This document shows, piece by piece, positions 34,256-42,797 of a stretch of DNA of 49,346 bases. Within the stretch, counting starts at the first letter, position 1; each line of letters starts with the position of its first letter. The position numbers and the translations under genes are program-made. The stretch is taken from NCBI GenBank assembly GCA_020852515.1, contig JADZAS010000039.1:1-49346 (forward strand), in the 5' to 3' direction. This DNA is from Phycisphaerales bacterium. Its GTDB lineage: Bacteria > Planctomycetota > Phycisphaerae > Phycisphaerales > UBA5793. The notes beneath the pieces are model-generated. The model was not told where the DNA came from. It ran no database searches and saw only the letters and a list, made by a program, of their open reading frames with translations.

Positions 34256-35059
34256 ATGAACAACCCGATGCAGGCAGTCGAGCATGCGGTGAAGGCCGTC
34301 CAATCAGTGCCCGCGGAATTGCGAGAGGAAGCATTTAGGTTTCTGCTGCGATTTCGCGCTTCCGGGCAAGAAGTCGAACCCGAGCCCTGCAATCTCACGG
34401 ACAGCCAGAAAGAACTGATGGCGTGCGCCAGAAGCGAGTACGCGGAGCTTCGCGGCGAAATCAACAAGCGCATTGACCTTCAGAATGGCGCCCTTCAGCG
34501 AGTGCTCTCGCTCTTTGGCATCACCGCCACGATCGGCGTGGCGTTCTTCGCCGCCCTCGTTCGCACGCGAGCTTCGGGTGACGAGAACGTGCTCCTCTCG
34601 GAACAAGAGATTCTGGTGCTCGGAAAGGCGCTGTGGGTGCTGGCGTGGCTATTCGCGGTCATCACTACGCTGCTGATCTGCAACTGGGTCTACCAGTTGT
34701 GGCTAATCTTTCGAATTCATGAGTACATCGCCTGGCTGGCGCGCACGATCGAGCCGCAGCTGCCGGGGGCGAAGTCGATTCTGTTCCGATACGCGCGACA
34801 CGATCTCGGACAACCATGGGCAGGACCGTATGACAAGAAGCGCTTCCGGTATCTTCAGGTGCTGGTGTTGTACAGCTTCTCCTTCCTATCGTTGGGCGCC
34901 TTGGTCGCGATCGGCTTCAATCTATGGAGTGACGCCACCTGGTTCGAACGAACGCTGGGATTCGCTCTTGGGGCAGTCGTTATTGTGGCACTGGTTGTAG
35001 TTGGCGTTGTGCACGTTTCCCTGCATCATGTAGCGGAGCACGAGACATCTCTTCCCTGA
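34256..35059 (+). CDS. Polytopic membrane protein, unknown function
   Basis: A 267-residue protein starting at the ATG at 34256, with CGGAGGA upstream. About 70 cytosolic residues precede two transmembrane helices (LFGITATIGVAFFAALV and VLAWLFAVITTLLICNWVY), a basic loop (FRYARHDLGQPWAGPYDKKRFRY split around an amphipathic helix) and two further helices (VLVLYSFSFLSLGALVAIGF and ALGAVVIVALVVVGVVHVSL). The 2+2 arrangement with a soluble head resembles SLATT-like or other small sensor or effector membrane proteins. I cannot assign a function. It ends 15 nt from the convergent phage module. Confidence 0.65.
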   Translation: MNNPMQAVEHAVKAVQSVPAELREEAFRFLLRFRASGQEVEPEPCNLTDSQKELMACARSEYAELRGEINKRIDLQNGALQRVLSLFGITATIGVAFFAALVRTRASGDENVLLSEQEILVLGKALWVLAWLFAVITTLLICNWVYQLWLIFRIHEYIAWLARTIEPQLPGAKSILFRYARHDLGQPWAGPYDKKRFRYLQVLVLYSFSFLSLGALVAIGFNLWSDATWFERTLGFALGAVVIVALVVVGVVHVSLHHVAEHETSLP

Positions 35060-35074
35060 ATGGCTTTGAGCTCG

Positions 35075-36022
35075 TTAGCCCTGCTTCCGGCAACCTTGGC
35101 ACCGGCGCCGGCGGTCTTCGTGCGCGTCCGCACGATCAATCGCGGCCGCGTCCACCTGCCTATGCGGCGCGATCCGCGGCCCGGACACCTCAAGCGACGC
35201 CAACCCCGCGCCGCCGTCAAAGCTGCTGCAATCCGTATCGCACGCCATCGTCAACGTTGCCGTGCCGCCCGTCGCGGCCGGATGCATCGCCGTCCCAGAT
35301 CCGCCGCAGAGGCAGGCGGTGCTGGACAGGTCGTTGGGGATGGCCAGCGGCCAGGTTGAGTAGTTGGCGCACTGGCGGGCATCGAAACTCGCCGCGCCGA
35401 AGAAGATGGGGATCGGGATGGTGCCGGCAGGAGAGGCGGTGACCCAGAGGATGAAGCGGCGCGTGGTGCCGACGACCTGGTAGTCGAGCACAGCACTGGT
35501 GATGAGCACGCTGAACGTGTTGCTCGTGCCGGTGCAGTTGGCGTTGACGTACTGCGTGGCGTCGATGCCGGTGTCGGGCAGCACGACGCACATGTGCCAC
35601 TGGCGGCAGACGTTGCCGGGCACGATCTCAGCACAGGGCAGGTCGGGATCGCGGATGGGTGTGTGCGCGCCATCGTTCCAGTTGAAAGGGAGCACCAGAT
35701 CGGGCATCGCCGCGGAGAGGTACTTGTACGAAGCCCACGTTCCCGGCGCGGCCACGCAGTTGTTGTTGCGGAATGTGCGGCAGTTGGTCACGAACGTCAG
35801 GCCGCTGAGCGTGACCGTCAGGCATGCCTTGCCGCTGGCGTTGTGGCAGCCGGCTGTGGGCAGCGCGTGTTTGATGCCGTCGCCGCACACCCAGCACTCG
35901 CAGCACAGGCAGTGGGGGCACTCGATGCCTTCCTTGCAGCAGCAGCATTTCGTGCTGGACGCGGGAAGGCCGGTCGGGCCGAGCAGGAGCGAGTTGCCCG
36001 ATGGTCCAAGGATGAGGGGCAT
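35075..36022 (-). CDS. Cysteine-rich protein at the end of the phage tail module
   Basis: A 315-residue protein. Near its N-terminus is a dense cysteine cluster (KCCCCKEGIECPHCLCCECW, about 26-45) that could bind zinc or form disulfides. A beta-rich region of about 200 residues with further paired cysteines follows (LTVTLSGLTFVTNC, VVLPDTG, ATLTMACDTDC), and the C-terminus is basic and low in structure. The last gene of a siphophage-like tail operon usually encodes a fibre, tip or baseplate protein, so a tail-tip adhesin is the best guess. The cluster is unusual for a phage tail protein. Confidence 0.6.
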   Translation of the reverse strand: MPLILGPSGNSLLLGPTGLPASSTKCCCCKEGIECPHCLCCECWVCGDGIKHALPTAGCHNASGKACLTVTLSGLTFVTNCRTFRNNNCVAAPGTWASYKYLSAAMPDLVLPFNWNDGAHTPIRDPDLPCAEIVPGNVCRQWHMCVVLPDTGIDATQYVNANCTGTSNTFSVLITSAVLDYQVVGTTRRFILWVTASPAGTIPIPIFFGAASFDARQCANYSTWPLAIPNDLSSTACLCGGSGTAMHPAATGGTATLTMACDTDCSSFDGGAGLASLEVSGPRIAPHRQVDAAAIDRADAHEDRRRRCQGCRKQG

Positions 36023-36053
36023 GGTTCGATTCCCTTCGGGTGCTCACCACGAG

Positions 36054-36842
36054 TCAGGGACAACTCTCCAGATTGACGTCACTCGTCGTGCTGGAAGTTG
36101 GCGTGGCGCCGACTCCGATGACCACGCCGGCCACGTTGCGCGAAAGCGTGATGATTGATCGCTGAGCCGTGATGCGCAGGACGTTGCCGACGATCGCGTG
36201 GGTCACGCCGGTGACGAGTGTGAGTTGCACGGTGCTGTTCACGGTGGTGTCGATCTTGAGACAGCCGTTGGCATCGAAGGCCAGGCCGCTCGCGCTCGCG
36301 AGGCAGACGGCCGCGCCACCGGCGGGCAAACGGACAATGGCCTGGCGCGTCGTACTGATCGAACTCTCGACCCAGAGGATCTGCGCAGCGCCGCTGTTGC
36401 CGCTAAGCAATCGGTCGGTGAACCCCGGCGACACGTCCGCGAACTCGTGGTTCGGATTGGCCATGCCGATCTTCACGGGAACGATTCCGCCCATCGCGGC
36501 GCCGACGATGGCGCCGGGCGCTGCAGTCTCAAGCAGGATTGCGAACTTGCCCGCGTGCTCGGCCGCCGGCACCACGCCAGTGAACGCGACACGTTCGAGT
36601 TCAAGAGCGTCAGTGGGGGCGATGATCGGATCGGTGATCGCGAGGACGCCGAATCGGTTGACCGTTGAAGCGGTCGAGTTGAGCACGAGGATCACGTCGT
36701 TGTCCCGCCGCAGGCGCTGGGGCTCGCGGGATTCCTCATGCTGGCGCTGGCGCAGATCGACGGCGGCATCGACGAAGGCGTTGTAGGCCGCGGCGGGGAT
36801 CTTGAGTGGGTCGCCGGATTTCACCTTGCGCAGGGAACTCAT
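36054..36842 (-). CDS. Tail-associated structural protein
   Basis: A 262-residue protein from the ATG at 36842, which overlaps the upstream stop as ATGA; a longer frame to 37103 is rejected. The N-terminus (VKSGDPLKIPAAAYNAFVDAA) is a short helical element often seen in tail or baseplate proteins of environmental phages. The rest is beta-rich and hydrophobic with repeated Val/Ile-Gly strands (VPVKIGMANPNHEFADV, LVTGVTHAIVGNVLRI). Probably a distal tail or tip protein. Confidence 0.55.
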   Translation of the reverse strand: MSSLRKVKSGDPLKIPAAAYNAFVDAAVDLRQRQHEESREPQRLRRDNDVILVLNSTASTVNRFGVLAITDPIIAPTDALELERVAFTGVVPAAEHAGKFAILLETAAPGAIVGAAMGGIVPVKIGMANPNHEFADVSPGFTDRLLSGNSGAAQILWVESSISTTRQAIVRLPAGGAAVCLASASGLAFDANGCLKIDTTVNSTVQLTLVTGVTHAIVGNVLRITAQRSIITLSRNVAGVVIGVGATPTSSTTSDVNLESCP

Positions 36843-37645
36843 GTTCCGATCCCCAGCCCGGTGAAGTCGCTGCTGTCGTACACACGCTCGACGTAGACCG
36901 CCACGGGCCGTTTCACCAGCGCGCCGGCGGTCGCGTCCTCGGCCTCGGCATACCTCACCCAGAGGTACTCCCAACCCTTTTTGTCGATGCCGGTGATGTC
37001 GCCGATGCTCAGGCCTGTTCGATTGGGTCGCGAGGCGAAGCGGAAAGTCAATTCCCAGTCGCCCTGGCCGCGTTTGGAGCCGCTCACGCCGAGGAAGAGG
37101 CACTCGCCGGCGGCGAAGCCCTTGAACGCGGCATCGTTCACACGGCCGGTGAGGGCGAAGAGCGTACCTTTATAAGCAGGCGTCACCGAACTGTCGTCGA
37201 GGTAGTGCGTCTCGGTGAACTGGTAGACCGGCACGACGATGTCCACACCCTCGACGCTGTCGGCCGTAACGCCGATGGCCCCCTTGAAGTCCGGAGCGGT
37301 CTTGCCGGGCGGGGCGTACGAAGCGATGGTGGCCGAGGATTGAGTGATGTGCTCGCTGCCGCCGCCGGTTTCGAAGGTGAAGGTGCTCTCGCCGGTGTCG
37401 GGCGGGTCGGTCGATGAATCGACCTGGTAGGTGACAGTCCCGTCGTAGAGATCAGGCCCGGCCTCTTCGACACGCACCTGGTAGAGCGGCAGACCGCCAT
37501 AGAAGGATGGCACCTCGGCTTCGAGCGCGGCCAGCGCCTCGAGGTCATCGCTCGTGCCGCGCACCCAGTACAGGCGCTCGGTCGATGGACTCCGGCCGCT
37601 GCTGGTCGTTCGACTGATCCCGCGTTCCTGAACTTCCGTGCTCAT
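36839..37645 (-). CDS. Distal-tail-like protein
   Basis: A 268-residue protein right after the tape measure gene with a 4-nt overlap. It is mostly beta (TERLYWVRGTSDDLEALAAL, YKGTLFALTGRVNDAAFKGF, GDWELTFRFASRPN, GWEYLWVRYAEAED). The motif CLFLGVSGSKRGQGDWELTFRFASRPN is seen in conserved proteins at this position in several environmental siphophage modules. By gene order it should be a Dit-like or tail-tip hub protein. Confidence 0.55.
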   Translation of the reverse strand: MSTEVQERGISRTTSSGRSPSTERLYWVRGTSDDLEALAALEAEVPSFYGGLPLYQVRVEEAGPDLYDGTVTYQVDSSTDPPDTGESTFTFETGGGSEHITQSSATIASYAPPGKTAPDFKGAIGVTADSVEGVDIVVPVYQFTETHYLDDSSVTPAYKGTLFALTGRVNDAAFKGFAAGECLFLGVSGSKRGQGDWELTFRFASRPNRTGLSIGDITGIDKKGWEYLWVRYAEAEDATAGALVKRPVAVYVERVYDSSDFTGLGIGT

Positions 37646-39990
37646 CCGAAGGCCAATCCCTTCGTGGATGCCTCCACGAGGCGCTTGGTGTGTCGTGCCG
37701 TCTGCTCGGTGGCGCGGGCGGTTCTTTCAGCGCTGTCATCGCCGGCGGCGAGGCCGCGCACGGCCTCGGCGCTGAACGTACCCCGCACCTCGATGCCGCG
37801 GCTGAACGCCTCGCCAAGCCCGGCGAGTTGATCTTCGAGCGCCGCGACAAGCTGCCCCGGCGATCGAGGCCCACCAGATTCGTCCGCCTGCGCCTCCTCG
37901 CGGCTGCGCCTGGCCTGGGCGATCGCTTCCTCCAGGCGCTGCCGCGCTTCATCAAGTTGCCGCTGGGTTTCGGCGAGGCGGGAGTCGGTGCCGGATCGAA
38001 GTGATTCCTGCGCTTCCTCGAACTGCCGGCCGATCTCCGCGAGCGTCGCCTCGTTGGTTTCCGCGGCATGGCGGCGCTGCTCTTGCCGCTTGCGCTCACG
38101 TTCGTCGAGCTGCTGCTGCGCCTGACTCTCCAGTTCGGACAGTCGGGATTCGAGCTGCTCATCGACGAGCTGCTTGGCGGCATCGACGTTCAGAGACGAA
38201 TCGAACAGCCCCTGGATCTCGAGCATCCGCTTGGCCACAAAGGACGTCTCCGATTCCCAGATCTTCTGGAATCCCGTTGTGAACTTCGTCCAGGTCTTTG
38301 ACAGGAATGAGGTCGTCTCGATCCATGCGACCTCGAGGGCGTGGAATCCCGTCTGCGCCGCCGCCAGCGCCCCGAACCACATCTTCTGGGCGGTGGTGAT
38401 GAAGAAGTCCCGGGCCGTGAGCCAGGCGGAGTTGAGCGCCGCCACACCCTGCTGCCACACGAGTTTGAGCGACAGCCAGAGGATTTTGGCCGCCAGCGCC
38501 ACATCACCCGCAGCGAGAGCATCGGAGATGCCCTGCATGACTCGAGTGACGCCGTCGCGCAACTGCGCGAACTGCTTGCCGAGCCAACCGATCGCCGCAC
38601 CGGCGGCGCCGCTCGAAACCAGAACGGCGACACCCAGTGCGGCGACGGCGGTGATCACAACGCCGATGGGCGACAGAATCGCGCCCGCGGCGGCGCCGAC
38701 CGCAAGCAGCGCCGCCTTGGCGGTGAGCAGGATGGTTCTCAGACCTCCGAGCACGAACGCCGCCGCCTGCGCCGCGACACCGACTGCGACCAACGTCACG
38801 CCGAGCGCGCCCACCAGCAGTATCGAGGCCGCAGCGATGACGACCACAGAGCGGTTCTCACGCACCCACTGCGCCATCGCCGCGGTGGCGCGCGTGATGG
38901 AGTGTGCGACCGCGCGCAGCGCCCCGACAAGTGACTCGCCGACGGCGATTGCCAGGCCTTCGAGGGCACTCTTGAAAATGGTTGCCTGTCCCTTGAGCGT
39001 GTTGAGCTGCACACCAGCGATGCGCGAGGCCGTTCCGCCGGCGTCGCCAAGCGCGCGGGTGTATTCCCGGAGTTTGTCCGCGCCCTGGGAGAGCAGTTCC
39101 GCCATGCCCGCCGCCTGGCGCGCGGGGAAGATGCGCCCGAGCACTTCGAGGCGCTCCCCTGAGCCCATCGCTTCCATCGCACGATTGAGATCGTCAATGA
39201 TGTCGGCCAGCGGCCGCACGTTGCCCTCGGCGTCGAGCACTCGGACGCCGAGTTCCTTGAGTTTGTCCGCCGCTTCCTGGCTCGGGCTGGTGAGCGCCAG
39301 GATCGCGCCTCTGAGGCTCGTCCCCGCCATCTCACCCTGGATGCCGGCATTCGAGAGCAGTTGAATGGCCGCGACGATTTCCTCGAAGGCGATGCCGGCG
39401 CTCTTGGCGATCGGCCCGACGAACTTCATGGCGTCGCCGAGTTGAAGCAGATCGGTGTTGGCGGTGGTCATCGCCTTGGTGAGGACATCCACCGCTTCGC
39501 CGAGACGGTCTGCCTCGATCCCCATGCCGGCCATGATCTTGGCGGCGATGTCCGCGGCCTGGGCGATCTCGAGCTGGCCCGCGGCGGCGAGATTGAGTGT
39601 CGGGCCGATGGATCTGAGGATCTGCTCGACGCTGAAGCCGGCCAGGGCGAAGAAGCCCATGGCATCCGCTGCCTGGCTCGCCGAGAAGACCGTCGTTTCG
39701 CCGAGGCGCTTGGCCTCCGACGAGAGGCGCAGAAAGTCCTTCTCACTGGCGTTGGTGAGCGCCCGCACTCGCGCCATGCTCTGTTCGAAGCTGGCGAAGA
39801 CCGGCGCGCTGATCGCCAGGGGCGCCGCGGCGGTGGCCGCAGCAGTGATGAGACGCTGACCGATGGAGCGGACGCCGCTGCCGAACGCCTGCAGACGGCG
39901 CTGAGCCGCCTTCAGGCCCGCCGTGAGTTTGTCGCTCACGCCCAGTTCAACAAACGCCCGCCCTGCCCGGATGCCTCGCGTCTCGGCCAT
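37642..39990 (-). CDS. Tail tape measure protein
   Basis: A 782-residue protein. The N-terminal half has the PhageMin_Tail tape-measure domain: FEQSMARVRALTNAS, AKRLGETTVFSASQAADAM, ADIAAKIMAGMGI and GDAMKFVGPIAKSAGIAFEEI. Hydrophobic alanine-rich helices follow (VVVIAAASILLVGALGVTLVAVG), then a long charged coiled coil (about 600-720). It sets tail length and is delivered through the tube. At 782 residues it implies a tail of roughly 115 nm if the usual 1.5 angstrom per residue holds. Confidence 0.93.
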   Translation of the reverse strand: MAETRGIRAGRAFVELGVSDKLTAGLKAAQRRLQAFGSGVRSIGQRLITAAATAAAPLAISAPVFASFEQSMARVRALTNASEKDFLRLSSEAKRLGETTVFSASQAADAMGFFALAGFSVEQILRSIGPTLNLAAAGQLEIAQAADIAAKIMAGMGIEADRLGEAVDVLTKAMTTANTDLLQLGDAMKFVGPIAKSAGIAFEEIVAAIQLLSNAGIQGEMAGTSLRGAILALTSPSQEAADKLKELGVRVLDAEGNVRPLADIIDDLNRAMEAMGSGERLEVLGRIFPARQAAGMAELLSQGADKLREYTRALGDAGGTASRIAGVQLNTLKGQATIFKSALEGLAIAVGESLVGALRAVAHSITRATAAMAQWVRENRSVVVIAAASILLVGALGVTLVAVGVAAQAAAFVLGGLRTILLTAKAALLAVGAAAGAILSPIGVVITAVAALGVAVLVSSGAAGAAIGWLGKQFAQLRDGVTRVMQGISDALAAGDVALAAKILWLSLKLVWQQGVAALNSAWLTARDFFITTAQKMWFGALAAAQTGFHALEVAWIETTSFLSKTWTKFTTGFQKIWESETSFVAKRMLEIQGLFDSSLNVDAAKQLVDEQLESRLSELESQAQQQLDERERKRQEQRRHAAETNEATLAEIGRQFEEAQESLRSGTDSRLAETQRQLDEARQRLEEAIAQARRSREEAQADESGGPRSPGQLVAALEDQLAGLGEAFSRGIEVRGTFSAEAVRGLAAGDDSAERTARATEQTARHTKRLVEASTKGLAFG

Positions 39991-40002
39991 GGAAGTACCG
40001 CC

Positions 40003-40446
40003 TCAGCCCGCGGAGCGCACACTGTTGCGCCATACCGCGGGCAGATTCGATTTCTCCTTCTCCAGCGCCGGGCGCATGTATGGCCGCGCTGCGATGCGCA
40101 CGACCCGTTTGCCTCGCCGTCGCTCGCGACGTCTGGACTCGACGGATGCGCGACCGCCGAACTCGAGGACACTGGGCGCCGTCGATTGCCGGAATCCCAC
40201 GGGTCCGACGACGACCGAGTCGCGCTGCCGGTCATAGCCGAAGAGGATGAAGCGGCGCAGCAGTCCGGTGTGGCTGGAAGGCGGTTGACCCGGCCGGCTC
40301 GATCGCTTCCGCTTGCGGATCGAGCTGCGGGCTCGCTGACGGATGAAGGCGCCGGCCTTCGAGAGCGCCTGCCGCCTGCCCCGATCGACCGCCCGCTGCA
40401 CCCGCGGGCGGTCGAAGAACATCTGCTTGAGGCGCAGGTCGATCAC
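40003..40446 (-). CDS. HK97 gp10-like head-tail or tail-completion protein
   Basis: A 147-residue basic protein: ALSKAGAFIRQRARSSIRKR, PGQPPSSHTGLLRRFILFGYD, SVVVGPVGF and the C-terminal ARPYMRPALE. This motif set is typical of HK97 gp10/minor tail protein Z-like proteins, which form the end of the tail or the head-tail stopper. It overlaps the lipoprotein gene by 4 nt upstream and lies 12 nt before the tape measure gene. Confidence 0.75.
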   Translation of the reverse strand: MIDLRLKQMFFDRPRVQRAVDRGRRQALSKAGAFIRQRARSSIRKRKRSSRPGQPPSSHTGLLRRFILFGYDRQRDSVVVGPVGFRQSTAPSVLEFGGRASVESRRRERRRGKRVVRIAARPYMRPALEKEKSNLPAVWRNSVRSAG

Positions 40447-40901
40447 GTTGAAGCTGCGTCCCCGCCGAGGGTCTTGCCCTGCTTGAGACCCTTGTTGAAG
40501 GACGCTTCCTTCTCCTTGCGCAGGCGACCCGACCCGATGAAGAGACCGACGATGCCCGTCAGCGCCGGCAATGCGGGGCCGACGATCGGTACGCCGGCCA
40601 GTGTCGGACCCACCGAGTCGAGCGCCGAGAGTGTCAGCTGACTGAGCATGCCCCGGATCTCACCGGCTCGTTCGATCGAGGCCTTCCACTGAGAACCCGT
40701 ACGCTGGGTGTTCTCGAACCACGCCCGGTACTCGGCTTCGGCCTCGTTGAGCGTGATGCGCGACGAGAGGCCGGTCGTCTGCTGGATGGTGTTGGGCGTC
40801 CTGACCTTGACGACGTCGCCAAGATCAAAGCCCGCGCAGGCGGCGAGCACGAGTGAGAACATGACGGCCGCGAAGACATACATGACGGAACTGCGATTCA
40901 T
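40443..40901 (-). CDS. Small phage lipoprotein with a second hydrophobic segment
   Basis: A 152-residue protein with a lipoprotein signal (VFAAVMFSLVLAACAG, Cys near 22). A middle helical part (EAEAEYRAWFENTQRTGSQW) precedes a hydrophobic glycine/proline-rich segment (LAGVPIVGPALPALTGIVGLFIG) and a basic tail. A lipoprotein encoded inside a tail operon could be a spanin-like lysis protein, a superinfection-exclusion protein or a tail factor. It is the only lysis-like candidate in the module. Confidence 0.6.
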   Translation of the reverse strand: MNRSSVMYVFAAVMFSLVLAACAGFDLGDVVKVRTPNTIQQTTGLSSRITLNEAEAEYRAWFENTQRTGSQWKASIERAGEIRGMLSQLTLSALDSVGPTLAGVPIVGPALPALTGIVGLFIGSGRLRKEKEASFNKGLKQGKTLGGDAAST

Positions 40902-41107
40902 GGGATCCCCTCTGGAACACGGTTGTCGATGAACACTTGTTTGAGCACACGCACATCCGCCTTGACAGAAGGCGTCTGTCGTGCGAACGGATCGAAGTCA
41001 GTGGGCCGCAATGGCCGGCCCTTTCTGCGGTCGCGGTGGGTATTGGCGATGAGCGCCATGACGGCGCTGGTGCGCCCCCACTGCTCACGCCGCCGGGCCT
41101 CGGCCAT
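40898..41107 (-). CDS. Tail assembly chaperone, T-like second part (probable frameshift product)
   Basis: From the ATG at 41107 the frame gives 69 residues (RREQWGRTSAVMALIANTHR...DFDPFAR). The same frame stays open upstream and reads QCAGILGIDPGSLTLRELLI just before that ATG, which is clearly protein-like and typical of this family. It therefore probably begins inside the preceding gene and is reached by a -1 ribosomal frameshift, as in lambda gpG-gpGT. The protein helps load tail tube subunits on the tape measure. Confidence 0.7.
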   Translation of the reverse strand: MAEARRREQWGRTSAVMALIANTHRDRRKGRPLRPTDFDPFARQTPSVKADVRVLKQVFIDNRVPEGIP

Positions 41108-41127
41108 GATGAGCAGCTCTCTGAGGG

Positions 41128-41613
41128 TCAGGGAGCCCGGGTCGATTCCGAGGATGCCGGCGCACTGCCAGATGATGCGGTGGCACTGGCGAGCGCCTGG
41201 TCCACCATTCGATCGAGCTGACCGCTTTGCAGGCGCTGTTCGATGAGATCCCGCGCCCGGTCCATGACGCGATTCGTCGCTTCCAGCACCCGCCCGAGGT
41301 TCCTGCGGTCCCTCGGGCTCGGGCAGAAAGACACCAGCTCCTCCAGCAGCGCCGCTGTGGCGTGCTCGATCGCGTCGCCGGCCATGGCGCGGCCAAAGTC
41401 TTCATCGCTCACCTGGCGCTCGTCGGCCTGCGGCTTGCACACGGCGTACACGACGTCGCACAGGAGGATGGGGTCGCGAATCAGCCGCTCGATGAGCTTG
41501 CCCTCGACGATTTCGAGGAGGTCGACCTGGGCCAGGTCACGCACGCGCTTGATGGCCGCGACGTTGATCTCGACGTTCCAGGAGCGTTTGGCGTTGTCGA
41601 TGAATGTCTTCAT
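41128..41613 (-). CDS. Tail assembly chaperone, G-like first part
   Basis: A 161-residue protein from the ATG at 41613. It is acidic and helical (NAKRSWNVEINVAAIKRV, LLEIVEGKLIERLIRDP, LCDVVYAVCKPQADERQVSD), as is usual for the G-type chaperone encoded between tail tube and tape measure. The last 20 residues are Ser/Ala-rich and poor in character, while the -1 frame over the same bases reads conserved-looking sequence. This supports frameshifting before the zero-frame end. Confidence 0.7.
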   Translation of the reverse strand: MKTFIDNAKRSWNVEINVAAIKRVRDLAQVDLLEIVEGKLIERLIRDPILLCDVVYAVCKPQADERQVSDEDFGRAMAGDAIEHATAALLEELVSFCPSPRDRRNLGRVLEATNRVMDRARDLIEQRLQSGQLDRMVDQALASATASSGSAPASSESTRAP

Positions 41614-41660
41614 GCGCGCAGTGGGTCCGAGGAGTGTCAGTGAGATGAACTCGGGTTCAG

Positions 41661-42260
41661 TTACGGCGTCGAGTCGTAAAGCACACCCAGATCGAGCGTC
41701 GCTGCCGCGACAGAGCCGGACTGCGAGCCCCTGATCGAGTCGACGACGGTGGAGACGAGCGGATTCGGGGCGGTGGAGCCGTTGAGCCAGAACCACGCCT
41801 CGCGGGTGCTCAGATCGACGGAGAGTTCCGTCGCCCCGCTTTCCTGGAAGCTCAGGTGCCCAAGCGCTGTGCACAGGGCGCCCACCGCCACCAGATTGGC
41901 GCCGTCGAAGTCGGTGGCGATGGCAACCTGTTTGGCGGCGGTGATCGCGGTGCTCACCGCGGGCAGAATGTCCCCGGCGCCGCCTGAGAACGTAACGTCA
42001 TCGGAGACCACGTTGTCGACATCGACGTCATAGCGGCGACCGCCGTCCCAGTAGATGTCGATCGTGTCGCCAATCTGGAGTGTCGTGCCGGCAACGGTGA
42101 GCACGCCCGTGGTGTCGGTGGTGCGCGTTGAGAGATCGCCGGCTTCCGCGGCGGGCAACGTAATCGGCCCGTGACGGATGGCGCCGTCGGCCGAGCGAGA
42201 AAGGCTCGAATTGAGTGGAGCTCCGGCGATCTCGCCCGAGATGGTCAATCTGCTGTCCAT
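41661..42260 (-). CDS. Tail-region structural protein, unknown family
   Basis: A 199-residue beta-rich protein (MDSRLTISGEIAGAPLNSSL, GTTLQIGDTIDIYWDGGRRYDVDV, ELSVDLSTREAWFWLNGS). It sits between the tail tube gene and the chaperone pair. Strands such as IDIYWDGGRRYDV are seen in small virion proteins of environmental phages. It may be a second tube protein, a decoration or a tail terminator. Confidence 0.5.
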   Translation of the reverse strand: MDSRLTISGEIAGAPLNSSLSRSADGAIRHGPITLPAAEAGDLSTRTTDTTGVLTVAGTTLQIGDTIDIYWDGGRRYDVDVDNVVSDDVTFSGGAGDILPAVSTAITAAKQVAIATDFDGANLVAVGALCTALGHLSFQESGATELSVDLSTREAWFWLNGSTAPNPLVSTVVDSIRGSQSGSVAAATLDLGVLYDSTP

Positions 42261-42302
42261 GTGTGTACTGCTCCGATCGTTTCGCGCATCATGTCAGTCG
42301 TA

Positions 42303-42734
42303 TCAGGGCGTGAGCCAGCTCGGCGGTGTCGCCGAGTAGGTCACCTTGGCGGTGACCGAGACGGTGATCGCTTCTTCGAGCGCCTCGCTGCGCGAGAAGG
42401 CGGTGATCATGAAGTCCGCCTGCAAACCCTCGCCGCTGTCGCCGTCGAGAATCTGCAGTCCTAGGACGGCGTTGTTGAGATAGGCATCGCGCACGGCGGC
42501 GAAGCCCGCATCGCCGGTATCCCACACCATCTCGAACTCGACGCTGGCGTCCTTGAGCGTGGCGACGATGGCCCGCCACCCGTTGTTGGCGCGGGTGGTC
42601 ACATCCGCTTCGCCCGCTTCGAGTGAGAGCGTGACGTCCTTGGTGTTGGTCAGTTCCGTCCAGGCGCCTCCCCCCGCCTGGCCGCCGACCTTGAAGTTCA
42701 GCGTCGCTTCCATGCCCAGCCGAATGGCCATCAT
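42303..42734 (-). CDS. Major tail tube protein
   Basis: A 143-residue protein with the pattern of TP901-1/lambda V-like tube proteins: GMEATLNFKVGG, WTELTNTKDVTLSLEAGEADVTTRANNGW, ASVEFEMVWDTGD, ILDGDSGEGLQADFMITAFSRSEALEEAITVSVTAK split over several strands. The position two genes before the tail chaperones is canonical. Two ATGs in a row are possible starts. Confidence 0.8.
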   Translation of the reverse strand: MMAIRLGMEATLNFKVGGQAGGGAWTELTNTKDVTLSLEAGEADVTTRANNGWRAIVATLKDASVEFEMVWDTGDAGFAAVRDAYLNNAVLGLQILDGDSGEGLQADFMITAFSRSEALEEAITVSVTAKVTYSATPPSWLTP

Positions 42735-42797
42735 CTGCTCCTGCGTCTGCGCATCCGCGCGGAAAGATCAATTCATGTGTCGCCATCGACAGCGCGA

